From contig CATXEA010000001.1 of NCBI GenBank assembly GCA_958367245.1, positions 183,358-247,357 of the forward strand: 64,000 nucleotides of DNA. Reading direction: 5' to 3'. Shown here in pieces: positions 54,146 through 62,545 of the stretch; positions within the stretch are counted from its first letter, which is position 1, and the number at the start of each line of letters is the position of its first letter. The translations under genes and the position numbers were made by a program. The DNA comes from an uncultured Blautia sp. Its GTDB lineage: Bacteria > Bacillota > Clostridia > Lachnospirales > Lachnospiraceae. The notes under the pieces were generated by a model. The model saw only the letters and a list, made by a program, of their open reading frames with translations. It did not search any database and was not told the DNA's origin.

Positions 54146-54958
54146 CTATATACTATGATAAACTGCCTGCGCGCGATAGCCTTCCGAGATAATATCCAAC
54201 TGTCGGTGGAAACGCTCAAGCTGCTGAAGATCCTTTGTTTTAAACACCCGGAGGAATTCGTCCTGAATCTTCATTACCTCGCGCTGATTGGCAAGCTTAT
54301 ACAGATTTTCAATATTAATCAGAATATCCTTCACCAGATTAGACTGCATCTGAGAAGAATTCTGCGCATCCATGATTTCGTTCCGCACAGACGCCATTTC
54401 GTGATCCAGAGAAATAATCGCATCTGCCGCCTTACTCAGACGTTCTGCAACGTGAGCAGGCATAGCTCCCTTGTACTTATACTGAAGAGAATGTTCGATG
54501 GTAGCCCAGAAATTCATTGCCATTGTACGAATCTGAATTTCCGCCTGCAAACGCTTCGGTCCATGAATCGTTTCTACTGTATAATAGATAATCAGATGAT
54601 AACTGCGGTATCCGCTCTGCTTCATATGCTTGAGATAGTTTTTCTCACTCTTTATTTCCATATCGCTGCGGTTCTGGATCAGGCGAGCAACCGTTTCAAT
54701 ATCTTCCTCGAACTGGCAGATGATACGCACGCCTGCAATATCCTCTATTTCTGTCTCCATACGTTCCATGGGAATGTGCTTGCGCTGCATTTTTTCAAGA
54801 ATGCTGCTGACGCTTTTTACACGGCCTTCTACCTGTTCGATCGGAGAATACAGGTCATTCTCCTTATGTTCATCAATGATATGTCTGAATTTCACAACCA
54901 GCTCTCTTACTGCCAGTTCATATGGGCATAAAATGCTTCTCCATAACTGTATTTCCAT
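54146..54958 (-). CDS. Small alarmone synthetase (RelQ-like GTP pyrophosphokinase)
   Basis: A 270-aa protein with a single RelA/SpoT synthetase domain and no HD hydrolase, TGS or ACT domains. Synthetase motifs are visible: RVKSVSSILEKM, EDIAGVRIICQF, GYRSYHLIIYY and EIQIRTMAMNFWATIEHSLQYKYKG. It would make (p)ppGpp under cell-envelope or other stress. The start at 54958 has AAGGAG 8 bases upstream; an ATG at 54982 is less well placed. First gene of a seven-gene run ending in recU. Confidence 0.9.
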   Translation of the reverse strand: MEIQLWRSILCPYELAVRELVVKFRHIIDEHKENDLYSPIEQVEGRVKSVSSILEKMQRKHIPMERMETEIEDIAGVRIICQFEEDIETVARLIQNRSDMEIKSEKNYLKHMKQSGYRSYHLIIYYTVETIHGPKRLQAEIQIRTMAMNFWATIEHSLQYKYKGAMPAHVAERLSKAADAIISLDHEMASVRNEIMDAQNSSQMQSNLVKDILINIENLYKLANQREVMKIQDEFLRVFKTKDLQQLERFHRQLDIISEGYRAQAVYHSI

Positions 54959-54992
54959 TTCACTCGCTCCTTGCATTTCCATATGTCATTTT

Positions 54993-55001
54993 ATTATAGC
55001 A
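54993..55001 (-). promoter_or_regulatory. Extended -10 promoter of the alarmone synthetase operon
   Basis: TGCTATAAT on the minus strand, hexamer at 54993-54998, is an extended -10. No good -35 is seen. Confidence 0.45.
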
Positions 55002-55022
55002 TAATTCCCGGAAAATTTCTCG

Positions 55023-55835
55023 TTAATATGAATAGTTTCTAAAATTTTTAGAATTGGCACAAAGCACATAATAAGGATTTACGCTGAGTTCTTCGTGGTG
55101 CGGAGTTTTTATATAAATCCCAAGATGAAGATGTACCGGAAATTTCCCTCTGGTTCCCACAGGACCATATCCGGTATCTCCCATATATCCAAGGATTTCC
55201 CCTGCTTCTACGGCTTCTCCTTCCTGAAAATCCCGCTCATATCCGGAAAGATGAGCATAATAAAAATATCCTCCTCCGGGCGCGCGGATTCCAATTCTGT
55301 ATCCTCCGAGAGGCAGCCATCCAATACATTCTACCACTCCGTCTGTCATACTTATGACAGGATAATATCCGGCTTTGGCTGTTTTTCCAAAAAGGTCTGT
55401 TCCCTCATGTCTGCGCTCTCCCCCGTATTCTCTGGGGTCTCCAAAAGTATTTTCAAACGAGATGTTCCGGTCCGGTATGGGAAAGTAAATCACATCTGCC
55501 CAGACAGCGCGATACGCCTCTTTTAAACGCTGAAATTCCCGTGGCTTATACTTTACAAAGGGTGTTTTGTCCAAAGAAACCTCCTTTGGTGAAAAATTTC
55601 CCCTGAGCATCGTAACTGTAAGAACTTCTGAAAAGTCAGCGCCTTTTTCACTCTGCCTGCGAATTTCTTCATAAACTTCCGGTTTCAATATCTGTTCACG
55701 GAATGCTTCTGTTTCACAGGCAAATTCCTTCAGCGCAGAAGCCGTACTCCTCTCCTCAATAAGGAGCAGCATTGCCGCAGTTGCCAAAAGCGCTGTAAGC
55801 AGCCTCAGACTGTATGGTTTCCACTGAAACTTCAT
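55023..55835 (-). CDS. M23-family metallopeptidase
   Basis: A 270-aa protein with an N-terminal membrane span (about residues 9-26) and a LytM/M23 peptidase domain. The zinc ligands RHEGTDLFG (H-x3-D) and HLHLG are present, with YYAHLSGY between them. It would act outside the membrane on peptidoglycan, perhaps in sporulation or cell separation, which is inferred. GGGAGG precedes the start. Read separately from pepD, whose terminator lies upstream. Confidence 0.88.
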   Translation of the reverse strand: MKFQWKPYSLRLLTALLATAAMLLLIEERSTASALKEFACETEAFREQILKPEVYEEIRRQSEKGADFSEVLTVTMLRGNFSPKEVSLDKTPFVKYKPREFQRLKEAYRAVWADVIYFPIPDRNISFENTFGDPREYGGERRHEGTDLFGKTAKAGYYPVISMTDGVVECIGWLPLGGYRIGIRAPGGGYFYYAHLSGYERDFQEGEAVEAGEILGYMGDTGYGPVGTRGKFPVHLHLGIYIKTPHHEELSVNPYYVLCANSKNFRNYSY

Positions 55836-55916
55836 AGCTTACCTCCCATATCCTATACAGCATATGAAAGAAGCATTTATCTTAGAACTGTTTTTTCTTT
55901 TTTTTACATGTGCAAA

Positions 55917-55950
55917 ACCCCATCCGGTCTTTTCAGGTTCCGGACGGGGT
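55917..55950 (-). terminator. Terminator of pepD
   Basis: ACCCCATCCGG (55917-55927) pairs with CCGGACGGGGT (55940-55950), with one G-T pair, then T4 on the minus strand. Confidence 0.78.
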
Positions 55951-55989
55951 CTGTTTTCTGACTGTAAGGGAAGCTGGAACTGTATTTTA

Positions 55990-57438
55990 TCAGTCTTTCA
56001 GCGCTTCCAGAGTCTTCAGAAGATATTTCCACACGCGCTCTGTAGAAGCAATGGAGAGAAGCTCCTCAGAAGTGTGTACGTTCTTCATATCAGGGCCGAA
56101 GGAAATGGAATCAAGCCCTTCCATTTTCTGGAAGAAAAGTCCGCACTCAAGACCTGCATGAATTGCGATAACCTGAGGCTCTTCTCCGTACATTTCTTTG
56201 TATACTTCAATCATTTTTTCGCGAAGAGGAGAATCTTTGCGGTACTCCCATGCAGGATATGCTCCCTTCACTTCGTATTCTCCGCCAAGGAATTCGGTCA
56301 GATATGCAAGCTTATCGGAAAGCATATCTCTGCCGGTTCCAACAGAGCTTCTTACGCTGGATGCAGTCGTAAATTCATCCTCTGTAAGCTTCATAACACC
56401 CATATTCGTAGATGTCTGCACCAGATTGTCAATCGTTCCGCTCATTTTTACAACGCCGGAAATCACATTCATCAGATAGAAAATAACCTTTTCACAGCTT
56501 GTCGGATGCAGAACCCTCTCACTGGCTGTTCCCAGTTCTTCCACAACTACGGTAATTCCCTCATCTGTGCCTGCATACTCTGCGCGGAATGCATCTTCCA
56601 GAGAAGCTGCAATACGCTTCACTGTATCAACATCTTCTTTTGTAACAAGGATTTCCGCAAAAGCTTCTCTTGGGATGGCATTATCTTTCTGGCCGCCTTC
56701 AAGATGAATAAGACCGAAAGAACTTTCTTCTTTCAGCTTATAAAGAAAGCGTCCCAGAAGAATACTTGCGCTTGCGCGTCCTTTGTCAATCTCAATACCG
56801 GAATGTCCGCCCAGAAGACCGCATACCTTTACTTTCAGCTTCTCTCCTTCTGCCTCTGCTCTGCATACCGGAATATGGCTGATGCTTGTCTGACCGCCTG
56901 CGCAGCTTACAAGGAGGAAGCCCTCTTCCTCAGAATCAAGGTTCAGAAGTCTTCTGCCTTTAAGAACGCTGCAGTCCATTGCTTCTGCACCGAGAAGACC
57001 GATTTCTTCGTCTACTGTAATAACAACTTCAAGAGCCGGATGTGCAATTTCACTGCTCTCAAGAATCGCAAGGCCGTAAGCGACTGCGATTCCGTTATCT
57101 CCGCCAAGAGTTGTGCCGTTGGCAGTCACATAGCCGTCCTCTACGGAAATGTTTAAGCCGTCTTTTGTGAAGTCATGGTCTACATCAGGACGTTTCTCAC
57201 ATACCATATCCATGTGTCCCTGAAGAATCACTCCCGGAGCGTTCTCATAGCCCGGTGTTGCCGGTTTACGGATAATTACATTACCAAGCTCATCCTGAAT
57301 ATACGCAAGCTCATGTTCCTTTGCAAACTGTACAAGGTAATTGCTGATCTGCTCTGTGTTTCCTGAGCCGCGGGGAATTTTGCTGATTTCTTCAAAATAA
57401 TGAAATACTCTTTTTGGTTCACAATTTTCTAATGCCAT
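55990..57438 (-). CDS. pepD: Aminoacyl-histidine dipeptidase PepD
   Basis: A 482-aa M20-family dipeptidase that cleaves Xaa-His and other dipeptides in the cytoplasm. Metal and catalytic segments are intact: LQGHMDMVCEK, TLGGDNGIAVAYG, VDEEIGLLGA, and HAGLECGLF at the C-terminal metal ligand. It begins with ENCEPKRVFHYFEEISKIPRGSGN, typical of PepD. GGAGG lies 10 bases before the start. Confidence 0.95.
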   Translation of the reverse strand: MALENCEPKRVFHYFEEISKIPRGSGNTEQISNYLVQFAKEHELAYIQDELGNVIIRKPATPGYENAPGVILQGHMDMVCEKRPDVDHDFTKDGLNISVEDGYVTANGTTLGGDNGIAVAYGLAILESSEIAHPALEVVITVDEEIGLLGAEAMDCSVLKGRRLLNLDSEEEGFLLVSCAGGQTSISHIPVCRAEAEGEKLKVKVCGLLGGHSGIEIDKGRASASILLGRFLYKLKEESSFGLIHLEGGQKDNAIPREAFAEILVTKEDVDTVKRIAASLEDAFRAEYAGTDEGITVVVEELGTASERVLHPTSCEKVIFYLMNVISGVVKMSGTIDNLVQTSTNMGVMKLTEDEFTTASSVRSSVGTGRDMLSDKLAYLTEFLGGEYEVKGAYPAWEYRKDSPLREKMIEVYKEMYGEEPQVIAIHAGLECGLFFQKMEGLDSISFGPDMKNVHTSEELLSIASTERVWKYLLKTLEALKD

Positions 57439-57532
57439 AGTTGATTAACCTCCAAATTTTTATTTAATTCTTATCAAAATTCATATATATTCATAAAGCG
57501 CCATATGCTTTTATAAAAAACTTCCGGCGCGT

Positions 57533-58480
57533 ATGAACTTTATAAAATTCGTAGTAAAAAAATTAATCCATGCTGCAGTTCCCTGCCTGCTTCTTTTTCT
57601 TTTTCTCCATCCTGCTGAAGCGCTTGCCGCTTCCAAAGAAGGATTAAACCTCTGGCTTGGTACCCTGCTTCCCACTCTCCTGCCCTTTATCATTCTCACA
57701 GGAGTTCTTTTACATACACAGGGAACAGAAGTCCTGCTTTATCCTCTGCGTCCTCTATGGGCAAAGCTTTTCGGTCTGTCTCCCTGGGGCGCATACGCTT
57801 TCCTGCTTGGACTTCTCTGCGGATATCCAATGGGAGCCAAGCTTACCTGCGACCTTTTTCATGCAGGGAAAATATGCAAAAGGGAGGCTCATTACCTTCT
57901 GAGCTTCTGTAACAATCCAAGTCCCGGATTCCTGATCGCCTATCTTTACGGCACATGCCTTGGCAAAGGAACTCCTCTTGGAAAAATTTTCACAATTCTT
58001 CTTCTGGCAAATGGATTCTGCATGGTATTTTTCCGCTTCATCGTCTATAAAAATAACACAATTTCACCAATTATGCAAACGAAAAAAGAGACATCGACCA
58101 CCCCTTTTGGCGAAATCATCGATGTCTCTATTATGAACGGATTCGAAACAATTACCCGGCTGGGCGGATATATCCTGCTGTTTTCCATTCTGTCAGCCTG
58201 TATCAGTTACTACTGGCCATTTTCGCCAATGAAAAAAATGATACTGCTGGGAATCTGCGAGGTTACAACCGGATTATGCGGGCTTGCCTCCTCAAATCTT
58301 GCCTATTCTGTACGACTCCTCATCTCCATGACAATCACTGCCTTCGGAGGTCTGTGCATACTTGCCCAGACAAAAAGCGTACTGAAAAAAGATTTAAGCA
58401 TCTTCCCTTATCTTATGGCAAAATTATTAAATGCCGCTGTTACTGCTATCCTGACATTAGTTATTGCCAAGGTCATCTAA
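57533..58480 (+). CDS. YlbJ-like sporulation membrane protein
   Basis: A 315-aa membrane protein with about eight spans. GTLLPTLLPFIILTG, LLCGYPMGAKL and LSFCNNPSPGFLI are YlbJ/nucleoside-recognition-domain hallmarks. YlbJ is a sporulation protein in B. subtilis, where its gene lies next to rsmD (ylbH) and coaD; here both genes are close by but on the opposite strand. At 315 aa it is shorter than B. subtilis YlbJ (about 408). The ribosome site is weak. Its last 24 bases overlap the converging coiled-coil gene. Confidence 0.8.
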   Translation: MNFIKFVVKKLIHAAVPCLLLFLFLHPAEALAASKEGLNLWLGTLLPTLLPFIILTGVLLHTQGTEVLLYPLRPLWAKLFGLSPWGAYAFLLGLLCGYPMGAKLTCDLFHAGKICKREAHYLLSFCNNPSPGFLIAYLYGTCLGKGTPLGKIFTILLLANGFCMVFFRFIVYKNNTISPIMQTKKETSTTPFGEIIDVSIMNGFETITRLGGYILLFSILSACISYYWPFSPMKKMILLGICEVTTGLCGLASSNLAYSVRLLISMTITAFGGLCILAQTKSVLKKDLSIFPYLMAKLLNAAVTAILTLVIAKVI

Positions 58481-59077
58481 CAGTGCATCCTCTTCTTCCT
58501 CTGCATGATAGGAGCCTGTAATTGCCGCTGCCTGTGCAGTCTGCGGTGCAAGTTCCTGACGGTTGTGATTTACTACTTCAAGACAACTCTGAAGCGCTTC
58601 GATAAACGCTTTATATTTACCGCCTGCATCCTCCAGTGTCATATTGAGTACATTGCCGATATTTGCCATCATATCATCTGTATATGTGATGGCGCTGAGA
58701 CGGATACTGTTAGCATCCTGTGTTGCAGAGTCCAGAATTTCCTGCGCCTGCTTATTTGCTGCGTTAATCGTGTCATTTGCCTGAGCATAAGCCTTCTGCA
58801 TGATCTCATGCTGTGTAACAAGCTCCTGCGCTTTCGCCTGAGCATCTGCAATCAGGGTGTCTGCCTTGGACTGTGCGTCTTCCAGAATGGCATCCTTATT
58901 GCTGATAATCTTCTGGTAGCGTTTAATCTCGTCCGGTGTTTTCAGACGGAGTTCACGTAATAATTCAAGAATCTCTTCTTTATTTACAACAATCTTGGTT
59001 GTAGAAAGCGGCTGGTATTTACAACTGTCTACATACTCATCAATCTCATCGATAATCTGTTCAATTCTGCTGCTCAT
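58457..59077 (-). CDS. Coiled-coil protein, DivIVA/V-ATPase subunit-H-like
   Basis: A 206-aa protein dominated by a long alpha-helical coiled coil (about residues 45-130, heptad-rich with many Ala/Gln/Lys), a short N-terminal segment and an acidic C-terminal tail (EEEEDALLDDL). No membrane span or catalytic motif is seen. Such proteins next to coaD in Clostridia are usually annotated as ATPase subunit-H-like or DivIVA-like; the function is unknown. It ends within the ylbJ-like gene (24-base overlap). Confidence 0.7.
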   Translation of the reverse strand: MSSRIEQIIDEIDEYVDSCKYQPLSTTKIVVNKEEILELLRELRLKTPDEIKRYQKIISNKDAILEDAQSKADTLIADAQAKAQELVTQHEIMQKAYAQANDTINAANKQAQEILDSATQDANSIRLSAITYTDDMMANIGNVLNMTLEDAGGKYKAFIEALQSCLEVVNHNRQELAPQTAQAAAITGSYHAEEEEDALLDDLGNN

Positions 59078-59133
59078 GGTACTCTCTCTCCTTATTATCT
59101 CTATTTCTCCTGGTGGTCAAACCACCTAGCCAT

Positions 59134-59619
59134 TTATCTCTGCGGATGAAGCTTCTCCAATACGGCAGATGTAATCTCCTTTGGCGCAAATTTGCTCAAA
59201 TCACCGCCAAAGCGGGCTACTTCTTTCATAATGGTCGAACTCAGATACGCGTATTCCAGACTTGTGGTAAGGAACACTGTATCAACATCCGGTGCAAGTA
59301 CGCGATTAGTCTGGGCCATCTGAAGTTCGTATTCAAAATCTGTGACCGCACGCAGTCCCCTGACAATTACCTGGGCATGGTTCTCCCTGGCAAAATTTAC
59401 AGATAATCCTTCAAATGCTTTTACTTCTACATTAGGAAGGTCTTTGGTGGCCGTCTCTAATATTTTAACACGTTCTTCTACAGAAAACAACGGACTTTTT
59501 GAAGAATTATGCAAAACGCCGACAATAACTTTGTCGAAAGACTGGCTTGCGCGCTGAATTACATCAAGATGCCCGTATGTAGCCGGGTCGAAGCTTCCTG
59601 GATAAACTGCTGTTTTCAT
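59134..59619 (-). CDS. coaD: Phosphopantetheine adenylyltransferase
   Basis: A 161-aa enzyme of coenzyme A synthesis. AVYPGSFDPATYGHLD holds the T-x-G-H nucleotidyltransferase motif. RGLRAVTDFEYELQMAQTNR and the C-terminal TSLEYAYLSSTIMKEVA match the family. The start at 59619 fits the usual N-terminus MKTAVYPG; 59655 would put coaD's start inside rsmD. It follows rsmD by 10 bases. Confidence 0.95.
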   Translation of the reverse strand: MKTAVYPGSFDPATYGHLDVIQRASQSFDKVIVGVLHNSSKSPLFSVEERVKILETATKDLPNVEVKAFEGLSVNFARENHAQVIVRGLRAVTDFEYELQMAQTNRVLAPDVDTVFLTTSLEYAYLSSTIMKEVARFGGDLSKFAPKEITSAVLEKLHPQR

Positions 59620-59629
59620 GTATTCTTTC

Positions 59630-60184
59630 TCACTTTCTCCTGCATAAAAAAACATGCTTGTTTGTTTTATATTCTTTGGAGCGAAGCTGCCTGTATCCCA
59701 AATCCTCCAGATAACCGAAATCAGTATGAATATCAGCTTCCACCACGATCAGCGTATTTTCGTCAATTACAGTACTGTCCTTTAAATAGGTAAGCACCTG
59801 ACGTTCCAGTTCCTGATCATAGGGAGGATCCATGAAGACACAATCAAAGACTCCCTTGTTCTCAAGGGAGCGCAGTGCCTGCAGTACGTCCATGTTTAGC
59901 AGTTTACCACCTTCTGCTAATTTTGTAAATGCAAGATTTTCTTTTATACATGTACAAGCCTTGGGATTTTTTTCTACAAAAACAGCATATTCCGCTCCGC
60001 GGCTCAATGCTTCAATACCAATAGCGCCGCTGCCGCTGAACAGATCAAGAAAGCGGCAGTTCAGAAGCTCCGGCTGAAGGATGTTAAAAAGAGTCTCTTT
60101 TACTCTGTCAGTTGTGGGTCTCGTATCTAATCCGGGAACTGTTTTCAGATTCAGTCTTCTTGCTTTTCCTGCGATTACTCTCAT
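59630..60184 (-). CDS. rsmD: 16S rRNA (guanine-966-N2)-methyltransferase RsmD
   Basis: A 184-aa methyltransferase. MRVIAGKARRLNLKT at the start, LDLFSGSGAIGIEALSRGA as the SAM-binding region and FMDPPYDQE as the catalytic motif are characteristic. The start at 60184 overlaps the mgsA stop (ATGA), giving translational coupling. The rsmD-coaD pair is conserved in Firmicutes. Confidence 0.95.
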   Translation of the reverse strand: MRVIAGKARRLNLKTVPGLDTRPTTDRVKETLFNILQPELLNCRFLDLFSGSGAIGIEALSRGAEYAVFVEKNPKACTCIKENLAFTKLAEGGKLLNMDVLQALRSLENKGVFDCVFMDPPYDQELERQVLTYLKDSTVIDENTLIVVEADIHTDFGYLEDLGYRQLRSKEYKTNKHVFLCRRK

Positions 60185-60576
60185 TTCAGATTCAGTCTCC
60201 AATCCAGATCGCCTCGTGCGAGTCCGAGAATCAGAAGCTCTGCTGTGGCGATATTTGTTGCGACAGGGATGTTATACTGGTCACATCTCCTGACAATACT
60301 CATAATATCCGGCTCTTTCGGGTCAATCATAACCGGATTATAAAATAAGATAACCATGTCCAGATCCTGGCGTTCTACCATTTCCATGAACTGTTTATCT
60401 CCGCCTATGCTTCCGGCAAGGAATTTGTGTACGTGAAGGCTTGTTGCCTCCTCGATTCGTCTTCCAGTAGTTCCGGTAGCGTAAACCTCATGTTTCGCAA
60501 GAATGTTTTTGTAAGCGATACAGAAATCCTCTATCAGTACCTTCTTGCTGTTGTGTGCAATAATGCCTAAATTCAT
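60181..60576 (-). CDS. mgsA: Methylglyoxal synthase
   Basis: A 131-aa enzyme that converts dihydroxyacetone phosphate to methylglyoxal, a bypass of lower glycolysis. LGIIAHNSKK, ATGTTGRRIEEATSL, GSIGGDKQ and FYNPVMIDPKEPDI are family hallmarks with the active-site residues in place. Full length. First gene of mgsA-rsmD-coaD-coiled-coil. Confidence 0.95.
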   Translation of the reverse strand: MNLGIIAHNSKKVLIEDFCIAYKNILAKHEVYATGTTGRRIEEATSLHVHKFLAGSIGGDKQFMEMVERQDLDMVILFYNPVMIDPKEPDIMSIVRRCDQYNIPVATNIATAELLILGLARGDLDWRLNLK

Positions 60577-60671
60577 CGTTCACCTCTCCGTTTCCAATAT
60601 ATATTTCTATTTTCACACTTTTCAGAGCGGAAATATCCCACTCTGTCTCTTTTGCCTTTATTCTATTCTAC

Positions 60672-60700
60672 ATTATAACAAATAGCCAAATAAAGTGCAA
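60672..60700 (-). promoter_or_regulatory. Promoter of the mgsA operon
   Basis: On the minus strand: -35 TTGCAC (60695-60700), 17-base spacer, perfect -10 TATAAT (60672-60677). Confidence 0.7.
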
Positions 60701-60799
60701 TTAAATCTTGAAAAATATACAATATTCATAGTTTATTAATATTTTCCAGCGCTTCCCATTTGATACAGAAACTTCTAGTGTATTATTTTTTTTGAGACA

Positions 60800-60806
60800 C
60801 ATACTA
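60800..60806 (+). promoter_or_regulatory. Sigma-G-like -10 element of the SASP gene
   Basis: CATACTA matches the -10 consensus of forespore sigma-G/F promoters and lies 45 bases before the SASP start. The -35 region (GTGTAT around 60778) is a weak match. Confidence 0.45.
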
Positions 60807-60851
60807 GCATTGTAACATCAAACACAACAACAAGCAAGGAGGAAACGAAAA

Positions 60852-61094
60852 ATGACAAACAACAGTTCTTCTAACAAAGCAGTAGTACCGGAAGCAAAAG
60901 GTGCATTAGACCGTTTCAAATTCGAAGTTGCCAATGAATTAGGTGTTCCGCTTACTGACGGATACAACGGAAACCTTACTTCCAAACAGAACGGAAGTGT
61001 CGGCGGCTATATGGTGAAGAAAATGATCGAAGCTCAGGAACGCCAGATGTCTTCAGGAAGCTCCGCATCTATGGGCGGACAGACTAATATGTAA
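60852..61094 (+). CDS. Alpha/beta-type small acid-soluble spore protein
   Basis: An 80-aa SASP that coats and protects spore DNA. The FKFEVANELGVPL segment is the conserved germination-protease cleavage and DNA-binding region, and GSVGGYMVKKMIEAQE is the second conserved block. AAGGAGG lies 9 bases before the start, and a sigma-G-like -10 is upstream. It shows the organism forms, or descends from, endospore formers. Confidence 0.95.
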   Translation: MTNNSSSNKAVVPEAKGALDRFKFEVANELGVPLTDGYNGNLTSKQNGSVGGYMVKKMIEAQERQMSSGSSASMGGQTNM

Positions 61095-61140
61095 TCCAAA
61101 CACTGGCGCAAATTTAAAAAGTGTCCTGAACACTTCAACT

Positions 61141-61170
61141 CCCCTGTCCCTCATTCTGAGGAGACAGGGG
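61141..61170 (+). terminator. Terminator of the SASP gene
   Basis: CCCCTGTC (61141-61148) pairs with GACAGGGG (61163-61170), with an inner CTC/GAG stem, followed by a T-rich tract. Confidence 0.85.
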
Positions 61171-61250
61171 TTTCTTTATTTTCCGGAAATTCAACTCATC
61201 ATTTTTAATTGTTCCAACGGAACTAATTATACTGTTCTCTCTTCCGAATG

Positions 61251-61712
61251 TTATTCAATATTCAATTCAATGCTTCCTGTGAAATCATTACATCTAACAC
61301 CAATATAATTTCCGCCCTCCGGAAGTGTAATTGTATCGCTATAAGTTCCAGTTGTTTCAATCAAAGTGACTGCTTCATCAGACCCAGAAATCCAAAATAC
61401 TTTTACAGTACCCTCTGAAACCTCCAGAGTACAGTTAATAGATAGCTCCTTACCAGCTTCACGCTTTATGGAAGTTCCCCCGAACAAATACTCTGTATCT
61501 GAAAAATCCTCATAGTCAGCTGTATAGCTTCCGGTATAATCGTCAATTCCTTTTTCTTTCGTGCCTTGTAAGGATGAATTTCCGGTAAGCGCTATAGAAC
61601 CGGCAGACTGCACAATATTGTTATATTGCTTGAGAACTTCGTCTTTCGTACAACCGGAAAGCACAGAAGCACCCAATATTATCAGACATAATGATAAAAT
61701 TATTTTCTTCAC
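61251..61712 (-). CDS. Small lipoprotein downstream of the ABC exporter
   Basis: A 153-aa lipoprotein with a signal peptide and lipobox ending LSGC (Cys at residue 21), then a polar Ser/Thr/Asp-rich body and a predicted beta-rich second half. GTG at 61712 is taken as the start because AAGGAAGG lies 8 bases before it; a GTG at 61721 would overlap the permease gene and lacks spacing. It follows the second permease by 5 bases. In LanFEG systems an accessory lipoprotein (LanI) binds the peptide; that role is inferred from order, not sequence. Confidence 0.75.
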   Translation of the reverse strand: MKKIILSLCLIILGASVLSGCTKDEVLKQYNNIVQSAGSIALTGNSSLQGTKEKGIDDYTGSYTADYEDFSDTEYLFGGTSIKREAGKELSINCTLEVSEGTVKVFWISGSDEAVTLIETTGTYSDTITLPEGGNYIGVRCNDFTGSIELNIE

Positions 61713-61717
61713 AGGTA

Positions 61718-62533
61718 TCACCTTCCTTTCCTGCGTACAGCACGCTTTCCTCTTCCCTTGCCCTTTGCCTGTTTACGGGGTTTCATTTCTTTCTTATTGC
61801 TGGACATCAGTAACAGCAGCATTGCCCACAGAACCATGATACCAACTCCAATGCCCGCCAGCAAAGGATTTGGGGCTGTGGTTGTTCCTGCATATTCACT
61901 CATGTCGAAGCCCACTAAAATCAGAGCAGCAGAAAACGGATAGATACTGGCAAGAATACCACCTTTGAAGAACATCATGCTGTATCCAAGGAAGAACGCC
62001 AGAATAGAACCTCCCAGATACGCCCCTCGAATCTGCCCAAAAATCAAGATCAGCGGCATACAGACCAAATAGGTCGTCAGAGCTGCCAACACGATCTGCG
62101 TACCTCCATGAAAAAACACTTCCGCTGTCAGTCCCGATAATCCAACCGTCAATCCAGTAATCAAGGTAACGCCAACGCTGTATATTCCCAGCAGGACTGC
62201 AAGCATACCCACTAAAAGCAACTTAGCTCCCAACATTTTCGGCATAGAAACAGGAATTGCCATGATGTTTTTTAATGTATCATGGATTGATTCTCTGTCA
62301 ATCAGCCAGCTGCCAATCATTACCAGTGAAATAGGAAAAAACATCTGGGTATTGCCCCATACAACATTCTCAAAAAGCATAGGAAAATCATAGTTTGGAT
62401 TTCGGTACTCCGGCTCGACAATCAACTGGCTTCCATATTGCACCAACGGACAGAGCGCAAGCGCCACCAGTCCCACCCAAAGAATCTGACACCGGCGCAG
62501 TTTCAGCAATTCCGCTTTTAATAAATTCCACAT
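61718..62533 (-). CDS. ABC-2-type permease, lantibiotic/bacitracin-resistance-like (second permease)
   Basis: A 271-aa membrane protein with about six spans and a very basic C-terminus. MWNLLKAELLKLRR at the start, DRESIHDTLKNIMAIPVS in the first loop, and PLILIFGQIRG resemble LanG/BcrB-like permeases. The ATG at 62533 has GGGGG 7 bases before it and is preferred over a GTG at 62539. It is 12 bases after the first permease. Confidence 0.85.
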   Translation of the reverse strand: MWNLLKAELLKLRRCQILWVGLVALALCPLVQYGSQLIVEPEYRNPNYDFPMLFENVVWGNTQMFFPISLVMIGSWLIDRESIHDTLKNIMAIPVSMPKMLGAKLLLVGMLAVLLGIYSVGVTLITGLTVGLSGLTAEVFFHGGTQIVLAALTTYLVCMPLILIFGQIRGAYLGGSILAFFLGYSMMFFKGGILASIYPFSAALILVGFDMSEYAGTTTAPNPLLAGIGVGIMVLWAMLLLLMSSNKKEMKPRKQAKGKGRGKRAVRRKGR

Positions 62534-62545
62534 AATCACACCCCC

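Noticed and set aside
55864..57156. A 430-codon plus-strand frame opposite pepD
   Set aside because: Antisense to a complete conserved enzyme; composition is Cys/His/Phe-rich and no family was recognised.
59112..59126. GGTGGT-CAA-ACCACC hairpin between coaD and the coiled-coil gene as a terminator
   Set aside because: Only 6 bp with a 3-base loop and no T-run on the minus strand.
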